Below, piece after piece: positions 27,211-36,507 of a stretch of DNA of 64,000 bases. The notes below the pieces were generated by a model that did not search any database, was not told where the DNA came from, and saw only the letters and a program-made list of their open reading frames with translations. Within the stretch, counting starts at the first letter, position 1. Every line of letters begins with the position of its first letter. Source of the stretch: CAJQQK01 sp963696075 (GTDB taxonomy: Bacteria > Pseudomonadota > Alphaproteobacteria > Rhizobiales > Hyphomicrobiaceae); NCBI GenBank assembly GCA_963696075.1, contig CAVOJD010000006.1, positions 930,001 to 994,000 on the forward strand. Reading direction: 5' to 3'. The translations under genes and the position numbers were made by a program.

Positions 27211-27707
27211 AGATCAGTCCTCCCGGATAGCGGCGCCCTTTGCTTGGTTGGCTGGCTTATCTTTTGCCGCCCGCAGGCACCGATTGTTTGATAGATCTCA
27301 ACGCTAGTCGTAATGAGCGCCACGTGGCAAGCGATCCTTGGATCGCTCCGAATGTCGCGGCTGGATACCCCGCGCGCACCCGCGGGTAGGCGCTGCGCTC
27401 AAGCTGGCGATGCAACATGTCCAGTCCGCAACGTTGTGCTGGGGCTTGATATGTGGGACCCGCATGAGCGTTGGCCGGGCATCGGCGCGCCCGTCGCCGC
27501 AGGGCTCAAGGCATTATCAGATAAGAGATTGGGCCTATCTGCCGCTTTCACGGGCGCCGACGTGGCGCGGGCGGTGCCCCAAAGCCACCCCCTTGCCCGA
27601 CCACGCCCTTCGGAGCCATAAAGCGTGAATAAGAAACGCGCCGTTTGACCGCCCACCGTGCCTGATCGCCGATGCGCGCAGCTGGCCTCGACCAAGGAGC
27701 ATCTCAC
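27211..27707. promoter_or_regulatory. Divergent intergenic region with palindrome at 27330-27347
   Basis: About 500 nt between tctC (minus) and the dehydratase gene (plus). I see no convincing gene: a plus-strand frame at 27313-27621 has no ribosome binding site, family resemblance or sensible composition. The region holds AGCGATCC-TT-GGATCGCT at 27330-27347, a perfect 8-bp inverted repeat that could be an operator for either direction. Clear -35/-10 pairs were not found. Confidence 0.4.
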
Positions 27708-29576
27708 GTGTCGAATTCCAAGATCGTCCTGATCGACAATCATCCCGGCCGAAACTCTCAGACCATTGGCCTGGCCCGCGAACTCGGAACCGACCCGGAA
27801 CTGATCCACGAACCGTCAGTCGGCGTTGTCGGCAACAAGGGCGACAGCCAGTGTTATCTCGGCGTTCAAGCCAAGGTCGAAGCCATTCACGAGACGCTTC
27901 TCGCGCGCATCGGCCGCGAACCGGGCCAACTCCGCCTGCGGCTCGTCCAGCCGGAATATACGATCGCGACGTCGGACGGTGTCCGTAACGGCACCCGCGA
28001 GATGCGCTATTCGCTGATCGGCCGCGAGGTGACCAACGACAGTCTGTGCGAGCATCTTTCAGCGACGGGGCTTGCCGGCACCATCGCCGTGGTTGCCTGC
28101 GACAAGCCGCCGGTCGGCACGCTTGCTGCACTCCTCGAGCACAACCAGCCCGCGATCATCATGTCGGACGGCCCGATCCACCCGGGCATCGATCCCAACA
28201 CCAACGAGAAACTCGACATCGTCTCTGCCTATCAGGCAGCCGGCCATCCCGATCCCGCCCATCGCCATCACATCGCCTGCCATGCCTGCCCGGGCTACGG
28301 CAGTTGCGGCGGCATTTTCACTTACAACACGATGCAGACCTTCATCGGCGTCGTCGGCATGCAGCCCCTCCACATGGTCGCCCCACCGTCCGATGATCCC
28401 CGCCGCCTGAAAGAGTTTCCCGGTCAATTGACCGAGTATCTCGCGGCCCTGATCGACAAGGACCTCAAGCCGCGCGACATCGTCGGCCGCGATTCGATCC
28501 GCAACGCCGTGATCGTCTCCATGGCGATCGGTGGATCGACCAACGTGACACTTCACACCCCCGAGATCGCGCGCGCCGCCGGCTTTGCCGATTTCTGGGC
28601 CGACATCATGACGCCGGAGGAATTCAATCACCTCTCGCAGTATGTCGTGCCCGTGCTGACCGATGCGCGCCCGTACGGCCAGTACTCGATGGTCGACATT
28701 GATGAAGTTGGCGGCGTCCAGGTGATCGTCCGCGAACTCCTCGAAGCCGGCCTCCTGAATGGCGACGCGATGACATGCACCGGCGAAACGCTGGCCCAAC
28801 AGGTCGAAAGCCTTGCGACAAAGCCGGTCGACGGCAAGGTGATCTATTCAGTCGAGAAGCCGTACAAGCCGACCGGCGGCTTGCGCGTGCTCGGCGGCAA
28901 TCTCTCGCCCGAGTTTTCAGCGATCCTCAAACTCGCGGGCGTCGAGACCGGGCTTGAGAATAACGTCTTCCGCGGCAAGGCCCGCGTCTTCGAAGGCGAG
29001 CGCGGCCTGCTCGAAGCACTCGACACGACGCCCGACAGCTTCCAGGACCTCGACATGGTCATTGTCCGTTATGAGGGCCCAAGCGGTGCGCCCGGCATGC
29101 CGGAGATGCTCGACCCGACGTCGCGCATCACCGCGTTGTGCCGTGAACGTGGCATCACTATCGCCCTGATGACGGATGCCCGCTTCTCCGGCGGCTCCGT
29201 CGGCCTCGTCATCGGCCACGTCGGCCCGGAAGCAGCCCTCGGCGGCCCGATCGCCTTCATCGAAGACGGCGACGAAATCGTCGTCGATCTCAACACCAAC
29301 GAGTTGAGCTGCCCGGCGCTCGACGATCCGGCAACCCTGAAGGCGCGCAAGGCGGTCTGGGAGAAGATTGTCGCCGACAATGGCGGCATTCATCCAGCCT
29401 GCGGGCCGGCGGACACCCGCCTCCTCCATCGCGCACGCCAGACGGCGGTGCCGGCAACGCGCGGCGGCGGCCTGCATCCGGGCCGCGAGGTCTGGGTCCG
29501 CGAACCGCGCGAGGCAACCCGCTCCGGATTTCAACCAACCAACAAATACCGCCCCGAGACCGACAAGGCCTTCTGA
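27708..29576 (+). CDS. IlvD/Edd-family Fe-S dehydratase
   Basis: Dehydratase of dihydroxy acids or sugar acids, about 622 aa. The GTG at 27708 follows AAGGAG with 8-nt spacing. Iron-sulfur cluster cysteines are recognisable: SQCYLG near 48, VACDKPP near 130, and CPGYGSCGGIFTYNTM near 195. Also seen are GGSTNVTLH and the C-terminal swivel domain RFSGGSVGLVIGHVGPEAAL. The first motifs deviate from housekeeping IlvD, so a catabolic sugar-acid or hydroxy-acid dehydratase is likelier than valine biosynthesis. A terminator follows at 29608. Confidence 0.88.
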   Translation: MSNSKIVLIDNHPGRNSQTIGLARELGTDPELIHEPSVGVVGNKGDSQCYLGVQAKVEAIHETLLARIGREPGQLRLRLVQPEYTIATSDGVRNGTREMRYSLIGREVTNDSLCEHLSATGLAGTIAVVACDKPPVGTLAALLEHNQPAIIMSDGPIHPGIDPNTNEKLDIVSAYQAAGHPDPAHRHHIACHACPGYGSCGGIFTYNTMQTFIGVVGMQPLHMVAPPSDDPRRLKEFPGQLTEYLAALIDKDLKPRDIVGRDSIRNAVIVSMAIGGSTNVTLHTPEIARAAGFADFWADIMTPEEFNHLSQYVVPVLTDARPYGQYSMVDIDEVGGVQVIVRELLEAGLLNGDAMTCTGETLAQQVESLATKPVDGKVIYSVEKPYKPTGGLRVLGGNLSPEFSAILKLAGVETGLENNVFRGKARVFEGERGLLEALDTTPDSFQDLDMVIVRYEGPSGAPGMPEMLDPTSRITALCRERGITIALMTDARFSGGSVGLVIGHVGPEAALGGPIAFIEDGDEIVVDLNTNELSCPALDDPATLKARKAVWEKIVADNGGIHPACGPADTRLLHRARQTAVPATRGGGLHPGREVWVREPREATRSGFQPTNKYRPETDKAF

Positions 29577-29607
29577 TCACGGGCTGGCGACGACATAAAG
29601 GTTGAGG

Positions 29608-29643
29608 AAGGCAGGTGCTGGGGACGGCATCTGCCTTTTATTT
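29608..29643 (+). terminator. Rho-independent terminator after dehydratase gene
   Basis: Stem AAGGCAGGTGC / GCATCTGCCTT (one G-U pair) with an 8-nt loop, then TTATTT. It ends the dehydratase transcript before the second TRAP operon. Confidence 0.8.
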
Positions 29644-29779
29644 CATCACGTATGCCTTCCGGCCGCTGGTTGCCCCGTGCCGCGTCGACCAATAGACTGC
29701 GGCACCATCCACTTTTGCGCCGCAACACCTGAGATCAGTGACGCGGTTCACCCCAGCAACAATCCAGAGGTTCGCAGAT

Positions 29780-30793
29780 ATGTCAGAAACGACACGCCGC
29801 AAAGTTATCCAGGGGCTTGGCGCCACGGCGGGTGCCACGGCTCTGATGCCATTCCTTGGTGGACAGAACGGTGCCCACGCCGCCAGCAAGATCTATCAGT
29901 GGGGCTCCTCGAGCCTTGGCTCGACCGGCTACCAGATCATCACGGTCCTCGCGGCCGCCGCCTCGAAATTCTCCGATGGCCGCCACGCATCGCTTTCAAC
30001 CGCCGGCGGCGCCGAGAACATGGCGCTCCTCGGTGAAAAGATCATCGACTTCGGTCAGACCACGACCACGGACTGGTATCCAGCAATCAACGGCCAGGGC
30101 CGTTATGAAGGCAAACCCGTCAACGCCGTCCAGATGTTCTCCTACACGATCTGGCAGTGCAGCCCGATGGTGCGCGCCGATTCCGACATCAAGACGCTCG
30201 AGGACCTCAAGGGCAAGCGCATCATGCCGGCCACGGCTGGTGGCGCCACGACCGGGCTCTGGACCACGCTTTTCGAGGCGGCCGGCCTCAAGGACGAGGT
30301 CAAATGGACCTATGGTTCTTGGAACGAAACCTATGATGCCCTCGCCGCCGGCGCGGTCGACTGCATTCCCTCTCTGCTTACAGCAGGCAACCCATCTGGT
30401 GTCCTCCAGCGCCTGGAGACGACACACAAGCTCCGCGTTCTGCCCATCAGCGAAGAGCTGATCGCAAAGGCCGTTGCGATGAACCCTGGCGTCATGAGCG
30501 CGACCATTACGCCCGACACCTGGAAGTCCTTGACTGAGCCGACACGCATGGTCTCGTTCGGCGGCGTGCTTGCCACAACGCCCAACGTTCCCGAGGACGT
30601 TGGCTACGAGATCACGAAGGCGGTCTACGAGAACGCCGAATTCGTGCGTAAGCGCGGCGGCGTGCGCCTGAAGGACATCAATCTCGAGTTCGCGACGAAA
30701 TATCTGATGCCAGCCTATCCCGTGCACGCCGGCGCCGCGAAGTACTTCAAAGAGAAGGGCGTCTGGCGCGACGAACTCAAGATCGCCGGCTGA
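29780..30793 (+). CDS. TAXI-family TRAP transporter solute-binding protein (second system)
   Basis: Periplasmic binding protein, about 337 aa. The ATG at 29780 has GAGG 9 nt upstream. The N-terminus SETTRRKVIQGLGATAGATA has twin arginines and a hydrophobic stretch ending GAHA-A, so export by Tat is likely. The first system's protein has a plain Sec signal. The mature start YQWGSSSLGSTGYQIITVLA and GKRIMPATAGGATTGLWTTL fit the TAXI family, but it is strongly diverged from the 19527 protein and probably binds a different ligand. Confidence 0.88.
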   Translation: MSETTRRKVIQGLGATAGATALMPFLGGQNGAHAASKIYQWGSSSLGSTGYQIITVLAAAASKFSDGRHASLSTAGGAENMALLGEKIIDFGQTTTTDWYPAINGQGRYEGKPVNAVQMFSYTIWQCSPMVRADSDIKTLEDLKGKRIMPATAGGATTGLWTTLFEAAGLKDEVKWTYGSWNETYDALAAGAVDCIPSLLTAGNPSGVLQRLETTHKLRVLPISEELIAKAVAMNPGVMSATITPDTWKSLTEPTRMVSFGGVLATTPNVPEDVGYEITKAVYENAEFVRKRGGVRLKDINLEFATKYLMPAYPVHAGAAKYFKEKGVWRDELKIAG

Positions 30794-30813
30794 TCGTGGG
30801 ACCACAGGCGAAA

Positions 30814-32787
30814 ATGACGTCTGAAACCCAATCCGCAGAACAAGGATCGTGGCGCGCCGTCTTCGGCGCGCCCGCCACCCATGCTCCGAAGGCCACGGCG
30901 CTTCTCGGCCTGCTCGCCCTGGCGATGGTCGCAGTTCATATCTGGCAGCTCTTTACCTTCACGCTGCCCTCCGGCCAGTTCCGCAATCTGCACCTCGCTT
31001 TCGCGATTGCGATCGGCTTCCTGGCACTTGCCGAAAAGCTTCAGCCTTCCCGCCGTGTTTCGGTTGTCTTGTTGTGGATCGCGGTCGCACTCACCATCGC
31101 GGTCGCAGCCTATATTCACATCGAATATCGCGCGCTGACCGAGGTGCGCAGCTTCCTTCCGAACCAGTCTGACATCATCGCAGGCCTCGTCCTGCTCGCG
31201 CTCGCCTTGATCCTCTCGGGCTTCCAGTGGGGCTGGACAATCCCCGCGCTCGCCCTTATCGGACTTGCCTACGGCCTTTGGGGCAATCAGCTGCCCGGCG
31301 AGATCTTCTTTCACGGCGGCATCGCCCCCCAACGCCTCCTCGCCTACACCTCGATCCCCTATTTCCAGGGCCTGCTCGGCGGCCTCACCTCACTCTCCGC
31401 CGGCACGATCTTCATGTTCATGATGTTCGGCGGCGCCCTCAAGGCGACGGGCGCCATCGATTTCATCGTCAAGATCGGCTTCGCCGTCGGGCGTCATTCC
31501 AAGGCCGGCCCCGCCCTCGTTGCCGTCACCTCCAGCGGCCTGATGGGCACCGTCTCGGGCTCCACCGTCGCAAACGTTGCCTCGACCGGCGCGCTGACGA
31601 TCCCGCTCATGAAGCGCTACGGCTTCAAGGGGTCGTTTGCCGGCGCCGTCGAAGCCGTCGCCTCGACAGGCGGCCAGTTGATGCCGCCGGTGATGGGCCT
31701 TGCAGCCTTCCTGATCGTCGGCATGACGGGCATCGCCTACAATTCCGTGATGCTGGCGGCCATCGCGCCAGCCCTCATCTACTACGCCTATCTGATGCTC
31801 GCGGTGCACCTGCGCGCCTCCAATCTGGGTCTCGACGCACGTGACCTCACGGATGATGACGACGGTGTCCCGCTCGCGACCGCCACCATGCGCCAATGGC
31901 ACCTGATGGCCTCCATCGCGCTGCTCATCTGGCTGCTGGTGACCGGCACGCCGGCTGGCCTCGCAGCCCTGATCGCAGTTCTGACGCTCTTGGGTCTCGA
32001 CGCCTTCATAACGATCGTGGCAGGCCGCGCCCGGCCGTCCGCCTGGATCAGCGCGCTGCGCCGGGTCGCGAGCGGTCTCATCGAGGGCGCACGCTCCGGC
32101 GCCGCCGTCGCGACCGTCATCGCCGTCATCGGCGTCCTGATCGAGGTCCTGACCGTCACCGGCTTCGCCCAGAAGTTATCCTTCTTCATGCTCGACCTGT
32201 CTGATGGCAGCCTCTTCACCCTCTCGATCGTCGTCGCCCTCTCGTGCCTTGTATTCGGTCTCGGCCTGCCAACCTCCGCCTCCTACTTCATCGTCGCGCT
32301 GTTCGGTGCGCCAGCCCTCGTCGAACTCGATGTGCCGCTGCTCGCAGCCCACATGTTCGTTTTTTATTTCGCCAACCTGTCCGCCATCACGCCACCCGTC
32401 GCCGTCGCAGCCCTCGTCGGCGCGAACATCGCGGAAGCCAGGTTCTGGCCGACCGCGTTACAGGCTGTGCGCCTCGGCCTGCCCGGCTTCCTTCTGCCGT
32501 TCCTCTTCCTGTTCGAACCGCAGATCCTCGGTCTCAAAGGACATCTCGGTGATCAGCTGATCGCGATCGCCCAGGCATTGATTGCAACGGCAGCCCTGAA
32601 CTTCGCGATCGAGGCCCGCATTTTCGGACGGATTACATGGCCCGAGCGCGTCGCCCTCTTCATCGCGGCGTTCGGCCTGATCTACTGGGTCACGTGGGTC
32701 GAAATCGTTTCGCTGGTTGTCATCCTGGCCATTGCTGCACGCAGCTATTTCGCTGACCGTGCAGCCGTGGCAAACTCTGCGGCATGA
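30814..32787 (+). CDS. TRAP transporter fused permease (second system)
   Basis: Fused TRAP permease, about 657 aa. The frame opens with GTG at 30796, immediately after the binding-protein stop; I prefer the ATG at 30814. Motifs in the large-subunit part: TSSGLMGTVSGSTVANVAST, EAVASTGGQLMPPVMGLAAF, FGLGLPTSASYFIVALFGAP and FVFYFANLSAITPPVAVAAL. It partners the 29780 binding protein. Unlike the first TRAP and the Tct operons, no hairpin separates binding protein and permease. Confidence 0.92.
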   Translation: MTSETQSAEQGSWRAVFGAPATHAPKATALLGLLALAMVAVHIWQLFTFTLPSGQFRNLHLAFAIAIGFLALAEKLQPSRRVSVVLLWIAVALTIAVAAYIHIEYRALTEVRSFLPNQSDIIAGLVLLALALILSGFQWGWTIPALALIGLAYGLWGNQLPGEIFFHGGIAPQRLLAYTSIPYFQGLLGGLTSLSAGTIFMFMMFGGALKATGAIDFIVKIGFAVGRHSKAGPALVAVTSSGLMGTVSGSTVANVASTGALTIPLMKRYGFKGSFAGAVEAVASTGGQLMPPVMGLAAFLIVGMTGIAYNSVMLAAIAPALIYYAYLMLAVHLRASNLGLDARDLTDDDDGVPLATATMRQWHLMASIALLIWLLVTGTPAGLAALIAVLTLLGLDAFITIVAGRARPSAWISALRRVASGLIEGARSGAAVATVIAVIGVLIEVLTVTGFAQKLSFFMLDLSDGSLFTLSIVVALSCLVFGLGLPTSASYFIVALFGAPALVELDVPLLAAHMFVFYFANLSAITPPVAVAALVGANIAEARFWPTALQAVRLGLPGFLLPFLFLFEPQILGLKGHLGDQLIAIAQALIATAALNFAIEARIFGRITWPERVALFIAAFGLIYWVTWVEIVSLVVILAIAARSYFADRAAVANSAA

Positions 32788-32856
32788 CCCGCATCACTGT
32801 CGCAGGCAGCGGTCCCCCCGCCTGCCGGCGCCGTCTGCAAAAGGAGTAACTCGCCC

Positions 32857-33957
32857 ATGCGTTTCGGCTGGCTCACCCTTGGTCATTCGCCCTCGCCTGA
32901 AGAAGACTTCAACGCGATCCAGGAACAACTCGAACAGGCCATCCTTGCCGAAGAGGTTGGCTTCGACAGCGTCTGGCTCACCGAACACAATTTCACGGGC
33001 GAGAGCGTCTATTCAGACCCCATCCCCTTCGCGAGCGCGCTTGCCATGCGCACCACTCGCGTGCGGATCGGCTTCGCGGTCATCCAGATGGCGCTGCGCC
33101 ACCCCGTCCGCCTCGCCACCGAACTGGCGCTTCTCGACAATCTCAGCAATGGCCGTCTCGACATCGGCGTCGGCCGCGGCACGATCTTCAACGAGTACGA
33201 GTTCGTGGGCTATGGACTGCGCTCCGCCGACAGCCGCGAGCGCATGAACGAAGGCCTCGAAATTCTGCGCCAGGCGTTCTCTGGCAAACCGGTCGACTTC
33301 AAGGGCGAACACTTCGAGGTAAGCTTCCCCGAACTACGCCCGAGGCCCGTCCAGCAACCCCACCCGCCGATCTGGCAGAGCGCCGTCGCGCCGGCATCTT
33401 TTGAAGCGTGCGGCCGCAACGGCTCTCCGCTGATGACTGTCCGGCTCGCGATCCCGCAACTGATCGAGCGCCTCGCGCTCTACGAGAACGGCCTTGCCCA
33501 AAGCGGCCTCAGCGAAGCCCGGCAGGCTGAACTGCGCGACAGCGCCGCGGTCTGGCGCCATGTCTATCTCGCCGACAGTGACGCCCAGGCTGAAGATGAG
33601 CTCTCCGCCGCCCTTGTCGAAGGCCGCCACCACATGAACCACGCCCGCGAGACCTTCAATCCATCGGATTTCACCGTCGATGAAGCCCTCCTGAACCCCT
33701 GGGCCAACACCAAGGTGCCCGACGCCGAAGCGCTGAGTTATTTGCTCGAGAACGGCGTCCTCTACGGCACCCGTGACCGGGTCCGTGGCCAGATCGAGGA
33801 ACTACGCGACGCCGGCTGCAATCATGTGCTCTGCCAGATGAGCTTCGGTTATATGCCTCACGCCAAGATCAAGAAGTCGATGACGGACTTCGCCGACGTC
33901 ATGAAGGGGTTCCGCCAGGCGGGCGAGAAACCGGTTCTCGCCAGCGCGGCTCACTGA
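32857..33957 (+). CDS. LLM-class flavin-dependent oxidoreductase
   Basis: Luciferase-like TIM-barrel monooxygenase, 366 aa, using reduced FMN or F420. Seen: FGWLTLGHSPSPEEDFNAIQ, EEVGFDSVWLTEHNF near 32-46, RIGFAVIQMALRHPVRLATE, LDIGVGRGTIFNEYEFVGYG and the end segment LEIL-RQAFSGKPVDFKGEHF. The ATG follows AAAGGAG. Substrate unknown. Its position between a transporter and a gamma-glutamyltransferase fits a catabolic role. Confidence 0.9.
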   Translation: MRFGWLTLGHSPSPEEDFNAIQEQLEQAILAEEVGFDSVWLTEHNFTGESVYSDPIPFASALAMRTTRVRIGFAVIQMALRHPVRLATELALLDNLSNGRLDIGVGRGTIFNEYEFVGYGLRSADSRERMNEGLEILRQAFSGKPVDFKGEHFEVSFPELRPRPVQQPHPPIWQSAVAPASFEACGRNGSPLMTVRLAIPQLIERLALYENGLAQSGLSEARQAELRDSAAVWRHVYLADSDAQAEDELSAALVEGRHHMNHARETFNPSDFTVDEALLNPWANTKVPDAEALSYLLENGVLYGTRDRVRGQIEELRDAGCNHVLCQMSFGYMPHAKIKKSMTDFADVMKGFRQAGEKPVLASAAH

Positions 33958-33974
33958 ACGAAAGGACACGACCC

Positions 33975-35702
33975 ATGACGCTGACGCGCGCAAGCATCAA
34001 GGCAAGCCGCCATGCTGTCTCTTCCGGCCATCGGCTCGCGTCCGAAGCCGCGATCGCAGTCCTCGAAGCCGGCGGCAACGCCGTCGATGCGGGCGTGGCC
34101 GGTGGCATCGCGCTCGGCGTTCTCCACCCCGACCTCGTCAATGTGGCAGGCGTTGCGCCGATCATTCTGCGCATGGCCGACACCGGCGAGGTCAAGACCA
34201 TCGATGGTCTCGGCACCTGGCCGAAGGCTGCCGACGTTGCATTCTTCGAGCGCGAATTCGGCGGCGAGATCCCGACAGGGATCCTGCGCACCGTCGTCCC
34301 CGCGGCCCCCGCGGCCTGGATTGCCGCCCTCGATGAATTTGGCACGATGTCGTTTGGCGACGTGGCGCATGCCGCCATGACCTACGCCCGTGACGGCTTC
34401 CCCGTCTTCAAGCTGCTTGCCGATAATCTGAGCGCCAATCGTGAGATCTACGCAGCCCATTCCGCGAGTGCCGAGGTCTTCCTGCCAGGTGGCGAGCCGC
34501 CAGGCGTCGGCGACACGTTCATCCAGAAAGACCTTGCCCGAACGCTGCAGTACATGATTGACGAAGAGGCCGCAGCGACAGGATCGCGCCGCGAAAAACT
34601 CAAGGCCGCCCATCGCGCCTTCTATGAGGGCGATATCGCAGCAACGATCTGCGACTACCACGCCGAGCACGGCGGCTTTCTCACGCGCAGCGACATGGCC
34701 GGTTATCGCACGCGCTTCGAAGCGCCCCTGACCGCCCGCTTTGCCGGCGCTGATTTCTATACATGCGGCCCCTGGTGCCAGGGCATCTCGCTGGCCCAGG
34801 CGTTACGGATGCTTGATGCGGCCAAATTGAAGGCCCTCGGCCATAACACCCCCAAGGCGATCCACCACATCGCGGAAGTCCTCAAGCTCGTGTTCGCCGA
34901 TCGCGAACGCTACGTCGCCGATCCCGCTTTCGTCGATGTCCCCGTCGAGGCGATGCTGGATCCGGATTATCTCGAAGCGCGTCTCGCCCTGATCGATCCC
35001 GAATATGCTGCCCCGGAAATGCCGCCCGCCGGTGACCCGCGCACGAAGCAGGCGGTTGCGCAGGCCGCGCACGAACGAGGTGCGCCCTCGCAAGGTGACC
35101 GCCGCGCCGGCGACCTCGATACCTCCCACATTTGCGTCATTGATGCTGCCGGCAACATGTTCGCCGCAACCCCGAGCGATACATCGAGCGACACCGTCAT
35201 CATTCCGGGAACCGGCCTTTGCCCCTCATCCCGCGGCTCCCAGTCACGCGGGATTTCCGGTCACATCAATGCCCTCGCGCCCGGCAAGCGCCCGCGCCTC
35301 ACGCCAAATCCGGCTTTGGCCGTCAAGGATGGCAAACCGCTGATGACCATCGGAACACCCGGAGGTGACGTCCAGATCCAGGCCATGGCGCAGGTCGCCA
35401 TCAACGTCCTGTGTCACGGCATGGACGTTCAGGAAGCCATCGAGGCGCCGCGCTTTGCAACTTACAGCTTCCCCTCTTCGTTCGCGCCGTTCGAATACTT
35501 CCCCGGCCTCCTGAAGCTCGAAGGCCGCATCGATCCTGAAACCGGTGCAGCGCTTTCAGACCTCGGTCACCGCGTCGAATGGTGGGACGATTGGACGTGG
35601 AAGGCGGGCGGCGTCTGCTGCATCGTTCATGGCGGCGGCGGGGAGGCGCAGCTCATCGCTGGCGCCGACCCGCGTCGCGCCAACACGGCGTTGGGGGCCT
35701 GA
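33975..35702 (+). CDS. ggt: Gamma-glutamyltransferase family protein
   Basis: N-terminal nucleophile hydrolase precursor, 575 aa, self-cleaving into two subunits. The predicted catalytic and processing Thr is residue 383 in DLDTSHICVIDAAGNMFAAT, matching the TTH(Y/I)xVVD-type site. The GTPGGDVQIQAMAQVAINVL oxyanion region lies downstream. No signal peptide is visible, so it should be cytoplasmic, unlike classical periplasmic Ggt. It would release glutamate or 5-oxoproline from gamma-glutamyl compounds, or act as a cephalosporin-acylase-like amidase. With two HyuAB pairs nearby, a gamma-glutamyl/oxoproline route is plausible (inference). Confidence 0.9.
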   Translation: MTLTRASIKASRHAVSSGHRLASEAAIAVLEAGGNAVDAGVAGGIALGVLHPDLVNVAGVAPIILRMADTGEVKTIDGLGTWPKAADVAFFEREFGGEIPTGILRTVVPAAPAAWIAALDEFGTMSFGDVAHAAMTYARDGFPVFKLLADNLSANREIYAAHSASAEVFLPGGEPPGVGDTFIQKDLARTLQYMIDEEAAATGSRREKLKAAHRAFYEGDIAATICDYHAEHGGFLTRSDMAGYRTRFEAPLTARFAGADFYTCGPWCQGISLAQALRMLDAAKLKALGHNTPKAIHHIAEVLKLVFADRERYVADPAFVDVPVEAMLDPDYLEARLALIDPEYAAPEMPPAGDPRTKQAVAQAAHERGAPSQGDRRAGDLDTSHICVIDAAGNMFAATPSDTSSDTVIIPGTGLCPSSRGSQSRGISGHINALAPGKRPRLTPNPALAVKDGKPLMTIGTPGGDVQIQAMAQVAINVLCHGMDVQEAIEAPRFATYSFPSSFAPFEYFPGLLKLEGRIDPETGAALSDLGHRVEWWDDWTWKAGGVCCIVHGGGGEAQLIAGADPRRANTALGA

Positions 35703-35730
35703 CAGCCGCCGGCAGCCAAGGCCCAGGCCC

Positions 35731-36435
35731 TCAGCGCACCACCGTGCCATCCCAGTTGATCGTCGGCACGCCGACCTGGAGCCGGTCGTCGACCGTGTTG
35801 ACGCCCGGGATCTCGTTCAAGAGCACCTTGAGCGCGTTGTGATCATCAGCCGAGCGCACGAAGCCGGTGACGTGCACCTCGCCATCTTTCACGGCAACGC
35901 TCACGTAGCTGGTGTCGAGCCACGCCTGATCCTTCAGGGCATCGGTGATTGCCTGATGGATGATGCCGCTGCCGAGTTTGACAGGGACGGGTTTCAACTC
36001 GACCCCGGCCAGCGCCCGTATAAGGTCGCTGCGCGCGATGATGCCGACGATCTTGCCATCCCTGATGACCGGCACACGCTTGACGCGCCGGCGGTCGAGG
36101 ACGTCGGCAATCTCATTCAGGTCACTCTCACAATGCACCGAGACCACCGGCCGGCTCATGACATCGTGCGCGGTCTTGCCATGCGCCTTCGCGAAGTCCT
36201 GGGCAGCCGACGGATCACCGAACGCAAGCGACAGCGCCCGCGGCGCATCGGCCGTGCCGAGTTCGGTACGGTGGATGAGGTCACTCTCGCTGATGATGCC
36301 GAGCAGGTCGCCGTCTTTTGAAACAACGGGCAGCCCGCTTATGTGCTTGCGCGTCATGAGCGTTGCGACGTCGTGGACTGTCATTTCGGGCCGAACCGTC
36401 ACGACATCCGGGGTCATGATATCTTGCGCTTTCAT
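35731..36435 (-). CDS. CBS-pair protein with C-terminal BON domain
   Basis: Cytoplasmic regulatory-type protein, 234 aa. Two CBS domains: MKAQDIMTPDVVTVRPEMTV to about 60 and TAHDVMSRPVVSVHCESDLN to about 160. Then a BON domain with WLDTSYVSVAVKDGEVHVTG and NTVDDRLQV at the end. CBS pairs usually bind adenosyl ligands. The CBS-BON combination is frequent in alphaproteobacteria; its role is unknown. It is convergent with ggt, with 28 nt between the stops. Confidence 0.9.
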   Translation of the reverse strand: MKAQDIMTPDVVTVRPEMTVHDVATLMTRKHISGLPVVSKDGDLLGIISESDLIHRTELGTADAPRALSLAFGDPSAAQDFAKAHGKTAHDVMSRPVVSVHCESDLNEIADVLDRRRVKRVPVIRDGKIVGIIARSDLIRALAGVELKPVPVKLGSGIIHQAITDALKDQAWLDTSYVSVAVKDGEVHVTGFVRSADDHNALKVLLNEIPGVNTVDDRLQVGVPTINWDGTVVR

Positions 36436-36507
36436 TGGCCTGTCTCCCGAGGCGGGTTCAAGATCTGACTATCTTGACGCTCGTGAAGCCAATCGCGTTG
36501 ATATGCA

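Noticed and set aside
27313..27621. 102-residue plus-strand frame in the tctC-dehydratase spacer
   Set aside because: No ribosome binding site, no family resemblance, low-complexity Pro/Arg/Ala composition.
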